Below, in pieces: positions 17,592 through 26,618 of a stretch of 64,000 nt of DNA (positions are counted from its first letter, which is position 1; each line of letters begins with the position of its first letter). Under the pieces are notes generated by a model. It did no database searches and was not told where the DNA came from. It saw only the letters and a program-made list of their open reading frames with translations. Both the position numbers and the translations under genes were made by a program. Origin of the DNA: Mycobacterium sp. 1274761.0 (lineage in GTDB: Bacteria > Actinomycetota > Actinomycetes > Mycobacteriales > Mycobacteriaceae); assembly GCF_001668615.1 (NCBI RefSeq), contig NZ_LZMC01000111.1:62001-126000 (forward strand), written 5' to 3'.

Positions 17592-19259
17592 TTATCGCGG
17601 CAGGCTCGCCCAGAACGCGCACTTATGAGTGTCGTCGAACGTCGTGACCACGCGGCTGCCGTCGGGTTGCAGCGACATCCACGGCTGTGCGGCGCCATCA
17701 GTGCCCAACGGCGGCCACTCGGGTTGACCGCCAGCATCTGGCGACGCGTCCGTGATGAACCCGCTCCAGTAGTCGAGCATCTGGTCGGACAGCCCCTGTT
17801 GCGCGCGATCCAGCGGCTCGGCGCCGCCGACTTCGAAGATGAAGCGCAGTTCCAGTGAATGGCTGGCGCCGACGGGAAAAGGCAAGTCGCGCATCGCGTC
17901 CGGGGCGGGCGCGTCGCGGTCGTTGAACTCGTATGCATAGACCGGGCCCACACGGGCCAAGTCGTTGGCCATCCGTTCGTTGACGCACGCGAATACCCCG
18001 TCGGTGACGGCCGCCGCGTACGCAGACGGCACGTTGCCGTGGTAATCGCTGAGCGGATAGCGCGCACCGACCGCAGCAGCGTTGGGGCCGAACGTGTCTC
18101 GCAGGAGCTGCGGGTACTGCTCGGCGGTGAAGACCTTCCCCGCGCGCAGGTACTGCAACGCAACGAACAACGTGAACTCGTCGCGGTTGGTGCCGATCAG
18201 CACCGGAACGCGCGCGGCGTCGTGTTGGGCGATTGCGGTCACGGCGTCGACCGGTAACGCAGCACTTCCGCTCACCGGGCCGGGAAGCGCGTCGTCGCCG
18301 ACGTTGTAGAACGTCACGGGTTCTCGCAGTTTGTCGACCGGCAATGCGCGTAGGCAGTCGGCGGCGGTTTTCGGGTCGCCGCACCCCACTTTCGCTGCGT
18401 AGTCGACGCTGCGGCGTTCGGCCGTCGGCAGATCGGCCTGCGCCTGGCACGGGGCACTCTGAATGATCGCCGCGCTGAACAAACCCCGAGAACCCGGCGC
18501 AACAAGGTGATCACACACCGACATCCCACCCGCCGATTCACCCGCGACCGTGACCCGGCTGGGGTCGCCGCCGAAATCGGCGATGTTGTCCTTGACCCAG
18601 CGCAGCGCCGCCTGCTGGTCCTGCAATCCGTAGTTGCCGACGGCGCCTGCAGGGCCAAGCGCCGGATGAGCCAGGAACCCGAGCGTGCCGAGCCGGTAGT
18701 TGATGGTGACGACGATGACATCGCCGCGAGTCACCAGCCACCCGGCGTCATAGATCTTGCCGCTGCCACCGGTGAACGATCCCCCGTGAATCCACACCAT
18801 GACCGGTCGCGGGGCGGCCGTCTTCACGGGCGCCCAGACGTTGAGGCTCAGGCAGTCCTCATCGCTCTGCTTGCCGAATTCCGGATCTGCGCCCGGGTCC
18901 TGGATGCACCGCGGCCCCGGTTTGGTGGCGTCGCGGATGCCCTTCCACGGCGTCGCGGCCGCGGGCGGCTGGAACCGCAGCGGGCCGACTGGCGGTGCGG
19001 CATAAGGAATACCAGCGAACAAGCGATGGTCCGACTCGACAGCCCCACGAAGCACTCCGTTCGCGGTGCGCACCAACGACGAGTCCGACGACGGCGGCCC
19101 CGGGGTGGGGATCACCGGCGAGGGCGGCTCGAGGATGTGCGGGACGGCGTCCCTGGGCGACGCCCCGACCAGCCGGCCGAGCGCCACGACCAACACCGTC
19201 ACCGACACAACGAGCAGGACCACTCGCAGGCTTCGAGCCGTCCTTGGCTGCACGAACAC
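17592..19259 (-). CDS. Type B carboxylesterase/lipase, membrane-anchored or secreted
   Basis: The start was placed at GTG 19259 (MFVQPRTARSLRVVLLVVSV), giving 555 aa; the frame is open up to 19340 but that would leave almost no room for the P450 promoter. Residues 9-30 form a hydrophobic signal or anchor, then a Pro-rich linker. The alpha/beta-hydrolase domain follows: NGVLRGAVESDHRLFAGIPY, oxyanion-hole WIHGGSFTGGSGK, nucleophile elbow VTVAGESAGGMSV, the acid in LIGTNRDEFTLF and the histidine in FPVGASHSLELRF. This is the COesterase family, which hydrolyses carboxylic esters; the substrate is unknown. It converges with the hotdog gene and is divergent from the P450. Confidence 0.88.
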   Translation of the reverse strand: MFVQPRTARSLRVVLLVVSVTVLVVALGRLVGASPRDAVPHILEPPSPVIPTPGPPSSDSSLVRTANGVLRGAVESDHRLFAGIPYAAPPVGPLRFQPPAAATPWKGIRDATKPGPRCIQDPGADPEFGKQSDEDCLSLNVWAPVKTAAPRPVMVWIHGGSFTGGSGKIYDAGWLVTRGDVIVVTINYRLGTLGFLAHPALGPAGAVGNYGLQDQQAALRWVKDNIADFGGDPSRVTVAGESAGGMSVCDHLVAPGSRGLFSAAIIQSAPCQAQADLPTAERRSVDYAAKVGCGDPKTAADCLRALPVDKLREPVTFYNVGDDALPGPVSGSAALPVDAVTAIAQHDAARVPVLIGTNRDEFTLFVALQYLRAGKVFTAEQYPQLLRDTFGPNAAAVGARYPLSDYHGNVPSAYAAAVTDGVFACVNERMANDLARVGPVYAYEFNDRDAPAPDAMRDLPFPVGASHSLELRFIFEVGGAEPLDRAQQGLSDQMLDYWSGFITDASPDAGGQPEWPPLGTDGAAQPWMSLQPDGSRVVTTFDDTHKCAFWASLPR

Positions 19260-19361
19260 CGAGCCTACGCAAGCGTTTCGGCAGAACCCTGGATCCGCGG
19301 TGCGGCGATCCCATAGACTGCCGAAGTTGACACCCGTCAAGTTTGTACCGCAGGAGACGCA

Positions 19362-20612
19362 ATGCCCTCACACACCAAGGACGAGGCGGCCGAGGTTCTG
19401 GCCGACCCGACGGCCTACGCCGACAACGAGCGGCTGCACGCCGCGCTCACACGTCTGCGGGCCAACAATCCGGTGGCGTGGGTCGACAAGCACCCCTACC
19501 GCCCCTTCTGGGCCATCACCAAGCACGAAGACATCATGGCGATCGAGCGGGCCAACGACTTGTTCCTGTCGGAACCACGCCCAGTGCTGGCCACCGCCGA
19601 GACCGACGATGTGCTCAAGGCACAGCAGGAAGTCGGCATGGGCATCCGCACCCTCATCCACATGGATGACCCGCACCATCGGAAGGTCCGTGCGATCGGT
19701 GCGGAGTGGTTCCGTCCAAAGGCGATGCGCGCCTTGAAGGTTCGCGTCGACGAACTCGCCAAGCGCTACGTTGACACGATGCGCGACATCGGCCCGGAAT
19801 GCGATTTCGTTGAAGCGATCGCCGTCAATTTCCCGCTGTATGTGATCCTTTCGCTTCTCGGCCTGCCCGAAGACGACTTCCCGCGGATGATGAAGCTGAC
19901 GCAGGAGATGTTCGGCGGCGACGACGAAGAACACCAGCGAGGTGGATCAACCGAGGATCTGCTGGCCGTGCTGGCCGACTTCTTCAACTACTTCTCGGCG
20001 TTGACGGCGTCGCGGCGCGCCACCCCGACCGAGGACTTGGCATCCGCGATCGCCAACGGTCGCGTCGACGGTGAACTGATGTCCGACATGGACACCCTGT
20101 CCTATTACGTCATCATCGCCAGCGCGGGCCACGACACCACCAAGGACGCGATATCGGGCGGTCTGCACGCGCTCATCGAGAACCCCGGCGAGTTGGCGCG
20201 CCTGCGCGACGACATGAGCCTGATGCCGACCGCAATCGAGGAGATGATCCGGTGGACGACGCCGGTGAAGGAGTTCATGCGGATTGCCGCCGAGGACACC
20301 ACGGTTCGCGGGGTTTCCATCGCCAAAGGTGAATCCGTGTATCTCGCTTACGTTTCCGGCAACCGCGACGAGGACGTCTTCACAGACCCGTTCCGGTTCG
20401 ACGTCGGTCGCGATCCCAACAAGCACTTGGCTTTCGGATACGGCGTCCACTTCTGTCTTGGCGCCGCGCTGGCACGGATGGAGATGAACAGCTTGTTCAC
20501 CGAATTGGTTCCGCGGCTGGAGTCCATCGAGCTGGCCGGTAAGCCCGAGCTGTCAGCCACCACGTTCGTCGGCGGACTCAAGCACCTGCCTATTCGTTAC
20601 TCGCTACGCTGA
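19362..20612 (+). CDS. Cytochrome P450
   Basis: A 416-aa protein from ATG 19362 behind AGGAGA. P450 landmarks in order: the HMDDPHHRKVRAIGAEWFRP helix C region, the I-helix AGHDTTKDAISGG with the oxygen-activating Asp-Thr pair, the K-helix EEMIRWTTPVKEFMR, and the haem loop HLAFGYGVHFCLGAALARME with the axial Cys. It is a soluble bacterial class I P450 that needs ferredoxin and reductase; no ferredoxin gene is adjacent. The CYP family and substrate are not identified. TTGACA at 19327-19332 lies within a TTGAC/GTCAA inverted repeat upstream. Its 3' end overlaps the convergent TetR gene by 23 bases. Confidence 0.93.
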   Translation: MPSHTKDEAAEVLADPTAYADNERLHAALTRLRANNPVAWVDKHPYRPFWAITKHEDIMAIERANDLFLSEPRPVLATAETDDVLKAQQEVGMGIRTLIHMDDPHHRKVRAIGAEWFRPKAMRALKVRVDELAKRYVDTMRDIGPECDFVEAIAVNFPLYVILSLLGLPEDDFPRMMKLTQEMFGGDDEEHQRGGSTEDLLAVLADFFNYFSALTASRRATPTEDLASAIANGRVDGELMSDMDTLSYYVIIASAGHDTTKDAISGGLHALIENPGELARLRDDMSLMPTAIEEMIRWTTPVKEFMRIAAEDTTVRGVSIAKGESVYLAYVSGNRDEDVFTDPFRFDVGRDPNKHLAFGYGVHFCLGAALARMEMNSLFTELVPRLESIELAGKPELSATTFVGGLKHLPIRYSLR

Positions 20613-21237
20613 GCCCCTCAGCCTTCCTGCGGTGGGTGGCAAGGAAACCGTCGACGGCCGACACCGCGATCTCGTGGTAATCGAAGTCGGGCAGCGTCGA
20701 CAGCTTGCCCAGCGCGATCGGGCCGAGCAGTAAGGCCGCCGCCCTGGTGCGGTCGACGTCACCGATCTCTGCGATCGCCTGTGGGCTGCTCAAGATCGCC
20801 TGGAACGGGGCCACGTACTGTTCGGCGACACGCTCACGCAGGGTGCGCACCTCGGGACTGTCCGCTGATCCGCGGTGCGGCGCGCCGGGCAGCCGTTCAA
20901 GGTCGCCGCCTAGGGTCAACCAGGACATCGCCGTCAGCGTCACGGGGGCTTCGGCGATCAAGTCGGCCTGCGCCTGCACCAACGCGATCAGTCTGTCGCG
21001 CAGCGAACCCTCTGCAGGCGGCGTTGGCGCTGGCGGTATGAGCGCGTGAAAAGCCGCGGCCAGCAGGTCGTTTCCACTCGGGAAGTGGCGATAAAGCGTG
21101 GCCCGAGCTACGTTGGCGGCACGGGTGACCGCATCGACAGTCACCGCGTTGGGACCACCGGTACGCAAAAGCGCTGTCGCCGCATCGATGAGACGGGCTC
21201 GGGATCGTGCCGGTCGCGGGTCGATATGCCCGGTCAT
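20590..21237 (-). CDS. TetR-family repressor of the divergent MFS gene
   Basis: The 215-aa product has an N-terminal TetR helix-turn-helix (about residues 12-58: RLIDAATALLRTGGPNAVTV, then NVARATLYRHFPSGNDLLAA) and a helical ligand-binding domain ending in FLATHRRKAEGLSVASNE. It is divergent from an MFS drug exporter, and two tandem palindromes lie between them, the usual layout in which the TetR protein represses both genes until an effluxed compound binds. The C-terminal codons overlap the P450 3' end on the other strand. The inducer is unknown. Confidence 0.9.
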   Translation of the reverse strand: MTGHIDPRPARSRARLIDAATALLRTGGPNAVTVDAVTRAANVARATLYRHFPSGNDLLAAAFHALIPPAPTPPAEGSLRDRLIALVQAQADLIAEAPVTLTAMSWLTLGGDLERLPGAPHRGSADSPEVRTLRERVAEQYVAPFQAILSSPQAIAEIGDVDRTRAAALLLGPIALGKLSTLPDFDYHEIAVSAVDGFLATHRRKAEGLSVASNE

Positions 21238-21263
21238 GGTTTAGCCCCCTTCCCAATGGGAAC

Positions 21264-21298
21264 AAGACTGTTGGTCTTGTACTGAGACTGTTAGTCTC
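21264..21298. promoter_or_regulatory. Two tandem TetR-type operators between tetR and MFS genes
   Basis: AAGACTGTTGGTCTT (21264-21278) and GAGACTGTTAGTCTC (21284-21298) are two versions of one palindrome, with centres exactly 20 bp apart (two helical turns). The second is perfect with 6-bp arms; the first has 5-bp arms. They sit 27-61 bases upstream of tetR and 30-64 upstream of the MFS start. Confidence 0.75.
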
Positions 21299-21327
21299 AA
21301 AAATTCGCGATCGAAAGCGAGCGACTT

Positions 21328-22974
21328 ATGGTCGACACCCTCGTCCGGTCCGACCAGAATATCGACGCCAACCTGGCGACACTGTCGAGATTCGGCCGGT
21401 TCTGGCTCTTGACGGTCGCGGCGGTCGACGTGCTGCTGGTGATCTCGTCCATGGTGGCGCTCAATGCGGCGCTGCCCGACATCGCCGTCGAAACGGCGGC
21501 GACCCAGACCCAGCTCACCTGGATTGTCGACGGTTACACCTTGGTGCTGGCGTGCCTGCTACTGCCCGCGGGTGCGCTGGGCGACCGGTACGGACGGCGA
21601 GGCGCACTGCTTGTCGGGCTGGCGATCTTCGCGGCCGCCTCGCTGTCGCCGACCGTGTTCGACAGCCCGGTCCAGATCATCCTGGCGCGCGCTGCCGCCG
21701 GTGTCGGAGCAGCGTTCATCATGCCCGCCACCTTGTCCCTGCTGACAGCGGCGTTCCCGAAGGACGAACGCAACAAGGCGGTCGGTATCTGGGCCGGGAT
21801 GGCCAGTTCCGGCGCGATCGTCGGGTTCATGGGCACTGGCCTGCTGCTGCGATTCTTCGAGTGGCAGTCGGTGTTCTACACGTTCGCCGTCGCAAGCGTC
21901 GGATTGATCTTCTGCACCTGCACAATTCGCACTTCACGCGATGAAACTGCCACCCCGGTCGACTGGGTGGGAGCGGTATTGATCGGTGGCGCCGTGGCGA
22001 TATTCGTCTTCGGCGTGGTCGAGGCGCCGGTGCGCGGGTGGACACATCCGGTGGTGTGGGGGTCCATGTCGGCCGGCGTCGCGCTCGGCCTCGTCTTCGC
22101 CGTCGTCGAGCTACGGCGCCGCCATCCGCTGCTGGACGTGAGATTGTTCGGCCGCCCCGACTTTGCGAGCGGCTCGGTGGGTATCACGTTTCTGTTCTTC
22201 GCCAACTTCGGCTTTTTCTTCGTCGTCATGCAGTACATGCAGCTGATCCTCGGCTACAGCCCGCTTCAAACAGCCTGGGCTCTGGCACCTTTGGCGGTAC
22301 CGATCATCGTTCTGGGCGCGACGATGCATTTGATCCTGCCACGGGTCGGGCTGCGGCTGATCGTGGCCGCGGGTTTGCTACTGCTTGCCATCGGCCTGTT
22401 CAGCATGCGGTCCCTCGATGCCGGTTCGTCCTACATCGACCTTGTATGGCCGCTGTTGGTCGTCAGCGCCGGCATCGGGTTGAGCGTGGCCCCCACGACG
22501 TCGGCGATCATGAACGCCGTGCCCACCGCCAAGCAGGGGGTGGCTTCGGCCGTCAACGACACCACGCGGGAAGTGGGTGCGGCGGTCGGTATCGCGGTGG
22601 CCGGATCGGTGCTGGCGGCTCAATACGATAAAGCGCTGGCGCCTGGCCTCGGCGCATTCCCCGCACAAATTCGTGCGGTGGCGTCCGATTCGCTGGCCAA
22701 CGCGCTGGAAGTCGCCAAACAGCTTGGCCCACAAGGTCCTGCGTTAACGCGGCTGGCCGAATCGGCATTCCTCGATGCGATGGACATGTCGCTGACGGTG
22801 CTTGCGGGTGCCCTTGCGGTGGCGGCCGCGTTCATCGCGGTGTGGGCTCCCGGCCGGGACGGCAGACAGCTCAGGCCGGTTCGCCGCTTAGTCGACGACG
22901 AACTCCGCGCCGCGGTGCCCGAGCATTACGATCGTGGCGTGCGGACCACGGCCGGTGACCCTGGGCAGGATTGA
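21328..22974 (+). CDS. MFS transporter, DHA2 (14-helix) drug exporter type
   Basis: The 548-aa protein begins MVDTLVRSDQNIDANLATLS and then the first membrane span FWLLTVAAVDVLLVISSMVA. It has MFS motif A (GALGDRYGRRGALLVGLAI, about residues 85-103) and the antiporter motif region LARAAAGVGAAFIMPATLSL, with about 14 hydrophobic segments in total, as in the EmrB/QacA DHA2 family of proton-driven exporters. It is controlled by the divergent TetR through the tandem operators. Its last 87 bases overlap, in antisense, the 3' end of mftG. The hydrophilic C-terminal tail that creates the overlap (RQLRPVRRLVDDELRAAVPE) is not needed for the fold. Confidence 0.92.
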   Translation: MVDTLVRSDQNIDANLATLSRFGRFWLLTVAAVDVLLVISSMVALNAALPDIAVETAATQTQLTWIVDGYTLVLACLLLPAGALGDRYGRRGALLVGLAIFAAASLSPTVFDSPVQIILARAAAGVGAAFIMPATLSLLTAAFPKDERNKAVGIWAGMASSGAIVGFMGTGLLLRFFEWQSVFYTFAVASVGLIFCTCTIRTSRDETATPVDWVGAVLIGGAVAIFVFGVVEAPVRGWTHPVVWGSMSAGVALGLVFAVVELRRRHPLLDVRLFGRPDFASGSVGITFLFFANFGFFFVVMQYMQLILGYSPLQTAWALAPLAVPIIVLGATMHLILPRVGLRLIVAAGLLLLAIGLFSMRSLDAGSSYIDLVWPLLVVSAGIGLSVAPTTSAIMNAVPTAKQGVASAVNDTTREVGAAVGIAVAGSVLAAQYDKALAPGLGAFPAQIRAVASDSLANALEVAKQLGPQGPALTRLAESAFLDAMDMSLTVLAGALAVAAAFIAVWAPGRDGRQLRPVRRLVDDELRAAVPEHYDRGVRTTAGDPGQD

Positions 22975-24327
22975 GCCGTCGATAACCCATAGCCCGTCGA
23001 CACCGCGCACCCTGCACCGTTCGTCGACGACCGCCGCGGGGTCACCGTCGACACCCATGGGAGCGGTCGCGCACAAATGCTGCGACGTCGACCAATTCGC
23101 CTCGCCGACTTTGGTTGATGTCGAGGCCAGTTCGCGTGCGAGCTCGGCTCCGGCACTCAACACCGCCACATCGTGGGGGTCGCTGTCGTAGCGGTGCTCG
23201 ATGACGGGTGCGGTCGAGGGGTCGGCGGATACGACCCGCAGCCGACCCGTGGACCGGGGATGCATCAGCGCGACGCCGAGGTGCGGGCGGTCGGCCGGAT
23301 CAACTCGTGTTCCGTCGACCATGGCACCGAAGCCACGCGTGTACGGCCGGATCTCGAGGCCGTTGGCCGTGGTGAGAATCGCCTCCAGCGGAGGAAGGTC
23401 GTGCGTCGGCGTCCAGTCGACCGGCAACACCCACTCCGGATGGTCGCTTGTCTGCATCCCCACCGGTGAATCGTGAAGAACAGAGATACCGGCGCTTTGG
23501 AGTACGTCGGCGGGGCCAACTCCGGAGAGCATCAATAGATGCGCAGAGCTGATTGCCCCCGCACACAGCACTATTCGGTCGGCGGAGAAGTCGGCAGGCC
23601 CGTCGGGACCGATCGCGTGCACACCAACCGCACGGCCGCGTTCGAATCTGATGCCCACGGCCCGGGTGTCAGCGAACAGCGTCAGATTCGGCCGGTCCAG
23701 CGCCGGCTGCAGGTAAGCCCCGCCGGGGCCGAGCCGGATGCCGCCGTTGATGTTCAGCGGTACCGCACCGACGCCGACCGTCGTCGGCGCTTCTGCGGTT
23801 GCACCGTTGAGGTCGGCAATCCACGGGTACCCGATTTCGGTTGCGGCATCGACGAATGATGCTGTGCAGCCGTCGAATTCAGACACACGGTGCACTCGTA
23901 TCGGGCCGTCTGAACCATGCATCGGGCCGACGAAATCGACATCGCTCTCGATCGCCCGAAAATGCGGTAGGACGTCGGCCCACGACCAGCCCGGAATGGC
24001 CCAAGCGTCGAAGTCTGCGGGCAGCGCGCGGCAGAAGTAGCCGCCGTTGACGGCCCCAGATCCACCTACCACCGCCCCGCGCATGATGTGCGCGACACGC
24101 CTGGGGTGCTCGGTCAGCGTCGTCGCATAATGCCGCACCACTGAGCTGGCGGTGCCTATCGGCATCCGCAGCGCGTCGGTGATCTGGGCGCCGACCTTAG
24201 GATCCGACGGCGCGGGACCCCCTTCGATTACGGTGACGCGGGCCGCGCCGTGACGCGAAACGCGCTCGGCTACAACCGAACCAGCACTGCCGGCGCCGAC
24301 GATCAGCACGTCGCTGCGGTGCAACAA
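22888..24327 (-). CDS. mftG: Mycofactocin-system GMC oxidoreductase MftG
   Basis: A 479-aa flavoprotein of the glucose-methanol-choline (GMC) family. The FAD-binding motif DVLIVGAGSAGSVVAERVS opens the protein, followed by GGSGAVNGGYFCRALPADFD, the GAISSAHLLMLSGVGP signature (about residue 255) and the C-terminal catalytic part HLCATAPMGVDGDP and GRGPHATIVMLGHRGAEF with its histidines. MftG is the M. tuberculosis Rv0697 type and is linked to reoxidation of mycofactocinol and to alcohol metabolism. It starts immediately after the mftF stop, so it belongs to the mft operon. The 3' end overlaps the MFS gene by 87 bases. Confidence 0.92.
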   Translation of the reverse strand: MLHRSDVLIVGAGSAGSVVAERVSRHGAARVTVIEGGPAPSDPKVGAQITDALRMPIGTASSVVRHYATTLTEHPRRVAHIMRGAVVGGSGAVNGGYFCRALPADFDAWAIPGWSWADVLPHFRAIESDVDFVGPMHGSDGPIRVHRVSEFDGCTASFVDAATEIGYPWIADLNGATAEAPTTVGVGAVPLNINGGIRLGPGGAYLQPALDRPNLTLFADTRAVGIRFERGRAVGVHAIGPDGPADFSADRIVLCAGAISSAHLLMLSGVGPADVLQSAGISVLHDSPVGMQTSDHPEWVLPVDWTPTHDLPPLEAILTTANGLEIRPYTRGFGAMVDGTRVDPADRPHLGVALMHPRSTGRLRVVSADPSTAPVIEHRYDSDPHDVAVLSAGAELARELASTSTKVGEANWSTSQHLCATAPMGVDGDPAAVVDERCRVRGVDGLWVIDGSILPRVTGRGPHATIVMLGHRGAEFVVD

Positions 24328-25740
24328 TCAGGTCCGAATCTGCGGCGTGAGGGCGCCGATGTGCCGTTCTCGTACGACACCGGTCCACAGGCCGGCGCCG
24401 TACGCGATGTCGTCGAGACGCTTCAGCAACAGGTGGCCCATCAGCCCCACCGGCTTCGTATCGTCGTCGGCATTACCGTGCCTCTTCACCCAGTCCACGA
24501 CGCCGTCGATGATCGCCGCAACCAGCACCACGCTTCGACAGTGTCGCGACAGCAACGCAAGCACCAGCGCCACCGGCCAGTAATGGCGGCAGATCGCCGC
24601 GGCAAGCTGAAGGGCCCCCGACCACAGTCCGTGCGCGGCGACGACCGCGACGTCCTTCGGTTCGGTGTCGACCGTGCCGAGCGAGCCGGCGATCCGGCGG
24701 CCGGTGATCATGGCGACCACCATCGATGCCAGATACCCGATAACCGACCCCATCGAGAGCAGCACCCACACGAGCAGCGTCCACCCCGATATCACGACCG
24801 GCGCGGTCTTGCCGGGATGGCGGATCGACAGCGGTGCCGCGGACGCACCGTAAAAAGCCTTGCGCGCGAACCACTCTCGCAATTCCGTGCGGTGTTCGTG
24901 AGCGACCATGGCAATGGGTTCATACCGCAGCCGCGCGCCGGCCTCCACGAACCGCCAGCACAGGTCGACGTCCTCCCCCGACTTCAACGTCTCGTCGAAC
25001 CCGCCGACCTGGGCCAACACGGAGCGACGGCAGATGATCGCGGCACTCGGCACGTAGGACACCGGGCCGTAGGGCACGACGGGGGCTTCCCGCTGCCCGA
25101 GGTCCAGTGACGAACGCACCGCCTCATAGCGGGCGATCAAACTGTCCGGCTGCGAAAGATTCACGATGCGTGGCGCCACCAAAGCCACTGCTGGATCACA
25201 GAAGTGGCCGAGTAGCGCCTCCAGCCAACCCCGGCGCGGCACGACATCGGAGTCGAGGAAGGCGACGAAGTCGGTGGTGCACACGGCCAGGCCGGTGTTG
25301 CGTGCGGCGGCGGGCCCCTTGCTCCGGGGATGGCGCAGTACCTGTACGTCGCAGTGCATGCCGTCGAAGTCGGAATGCTGGATCGGAGTCGTCGAGCCGT
25401 CGTCGACCACCACGACCCGCATCCCGCGCAGTGTCGAGACGACCCGCCGCACGCCGGAAGTGTTGTCGCGCACCGGAATAACGACCGTGACATCGCGGTG
25501 TGACGGCCCGCTGGCAGGACGTGGGTGGGCGACGGTTGCGTCGAGCAGTGTCCGGGCGACCTGTGCGCTGAGGGCGTCGTGCACCTCGAGCCTGCCGCCG
25601 TTGAGCATGGTCTGCGCGGCGGGGGCCAGTCGCAGCAGGCGGGTGGGCGAGCCGCCGAGCAGTGTCGAGCCCTCCCCAAGCACCTTCACCCGGCGATCGA
25701 CCTGCACCGCGAAGCCGTCCGGCAGCCGCGGCTGACTCAT
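24328..25740 (-). CDS. mftF: Mycofactocin glycosyltransferase MftF
   Basis: A 470-aa protein with a short N-terminal PqqD-like part ([20 protein letters not shown]) and a GT-A, family 2 glycosyltransferase domain: [20 protein letters not shown], the [13 protein letters not shown] nucleotide-binding motif and the DxD-type [18 protein letters not shown]. The C-terminal part has hydrophobic segments ([20 protein letters not shown] and following), so the protein is probably membrane-bound. MftF adds beta-1,4-glucose units to the premycofactocin core to give the oligoglycosylated cofactor. Its GTG/ATG region overlaps the mftE stop by 4 bases. Confidence 0.93.
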   Translation of the reverse strand: MSQPRLPDGFAVQVDRRVKVLGEGSTLLGGSPTRLLRLAPAAQTMLNGGRLEVHDALSAQVARTLLDATVAHPRPASGPSHRDVTVVIPVRDNTSGVRRVVSTLRGMRVVVVDDGSTTPIQHSDFDGMHCDVQVLRHPRSKGPAAARNTGLAVCTTDFVAFLDSDVVPRRGWLEALLGHFCDPAVALVAPRIVNLSQPDSLIARYEAVRSSLDLGQREAPVVPYGPVSYVPSAAIICRRSVLAQVGGFDETLKSGEDVDLCWRFVEAGARLRYEPIAMVAHEHRTELREWFARKAFYGASAAPLSIRHPGKTAPVVISGWTLLVWVLLSMGSVIGYLASMVVAMITGRRIAGSLGTVDTEPKDVAVVAAHGLWSGALQLAAAICRHYWPVALVLALLSRHCRSVVLVAAIIDGVVDWVKRHGNADDDTKPVGLMGHLLLKRLDDIAYGAGLWTGVVRERHIGALTPQIRT

Positions 25741-26483
25741 GTCAGCATCCCGTCACGGTCAGGCGTCCAGCGCTCGATGCGGGCGGCACAGCCGTCGATC
25801 ATTTCGGCGAGCAGGCGGTCCCCGTCGGCGGCGGTGGCGGTGGTGGGGTCGCCGAGGACGCCCAGCTCACTGACCGCCGCCACTCCGCCACTGCGCATCG
25901 CGGGCAGCAGTTCGGCGAGGGGGGCGCGGTTGCCTGGTGCCATGTCGTCGACCCGTACGAGTTCTGGCGAAATATGTAGCAATACAGAGGTTTCGGTGTG
26001 TCCGGCATGCGCATCGCCGTTTCGCACACCACACGAGCACCATCCGGCGTCGCGGCCTTCGTACCTCAGCAATGCGACTGCGGCTGCCAGTGCCTCCACG
26101 TTCCCCCCGTGTCCGTTGACGAACACCAGCCGGCTGGCCCACTTCACGGCCGACCGCCCGAACTCCACCAGCAAGAGGCGAAGAGCGGAATTGCCGATCG
26201 ACACCGTGCCGGGAAAGCTCTCGTGTTCGCCACTGGCTCCGTAAGCAATCGCCGGCGCCAGCATCCATCCCGAATCATGATCTGCGACCGACAGCCGTTC
26301 AGCAACCCCCCGAGCAACGGCTGCGGCGATCCGGGTGTCGGTGTCCAGCGGCAGGTGGGGTCCATGCTGTTCGGTGGAACCTACCGGGATAACCAACGCG
26401 GGTGACGGGCCGTGCAGCTGCCTCGACGTTGAGTTCCCAAGCTCGCTGGGGAAAGCCACCCGCCGATGGTAGGACGAATTCAC
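25737..26483 (-). CDS. mftE: Mycofactocin peptidase MftE (creatininase family)
   Basis: The start was set at GTG 26483 ([20 protein letters not shown]), matching the N-terminus of M. tuberculosis MftE (MNSSYHRRV); the frame is open further upstream without similarity. The 248-aa product is a creatininase-fold metallopeptidase with metal ligands in [35 protein letters not shown] and [12 protein letters not shown]. MftE removes the C-terminal Val-Tyr dipeptide precursor unit (AHDP) from the MftC-modified MftA peptide. It overlaps mftF by 4 bases. A 135-base gap with an inverted repeat separates it from mftD. Confidence 0.93.
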   Translation of the reverse strand: MNSSYHRRVAFPSELGNSTSRQLHGPSPALVIPVGSTEQHGPHLPLDTDTRIAAAVARGVAERLSVADHDSGWMLAPAIAYGASGEHESFPGTVSIGNSALRLLLVEFGRSAVKWASRLVFVNGHGGNVEALAAAVALLRYEGRDAGWCSCGVRNGDAHAGHTETSVLLHISPELVRVDDMAPGNRAPLAELLPAMRSGGVAAVSELGVLGDPTTATAADGDRLLAEMIDGCAARIERWTPDRDGMLT

Positions 26484-26510
26484 CTGCTGTGCGCCGGTTG
26501 TTGGTGCATG

Positions 26511-26539
26511 CGCAAATTTTGTTTTCTCCAGAATTTGCG
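26511..26539. repeat. Inverted repeat in the mftD-mftE gap
   Basis: Perfect 8-bp arms CGCAAATT (26511-26518) and AATTTGCG (26532-26539) around a 13-base A/T-rich loop. They lie in the only sizeable gap (26484-26618) inside the mft operon. They may be a protein-binding site or an mRNA hairpin that tunes expression of mftEFG. Confidence 0.4.
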
Positions 26540-26618
26540 GCGACGGCCGCCGGCTAATCACGTCCGCCTCCCCCGCCACACAGTTTCACGGCAATCTGCT
26601 GGTAGCGGAGGTGGTGCC

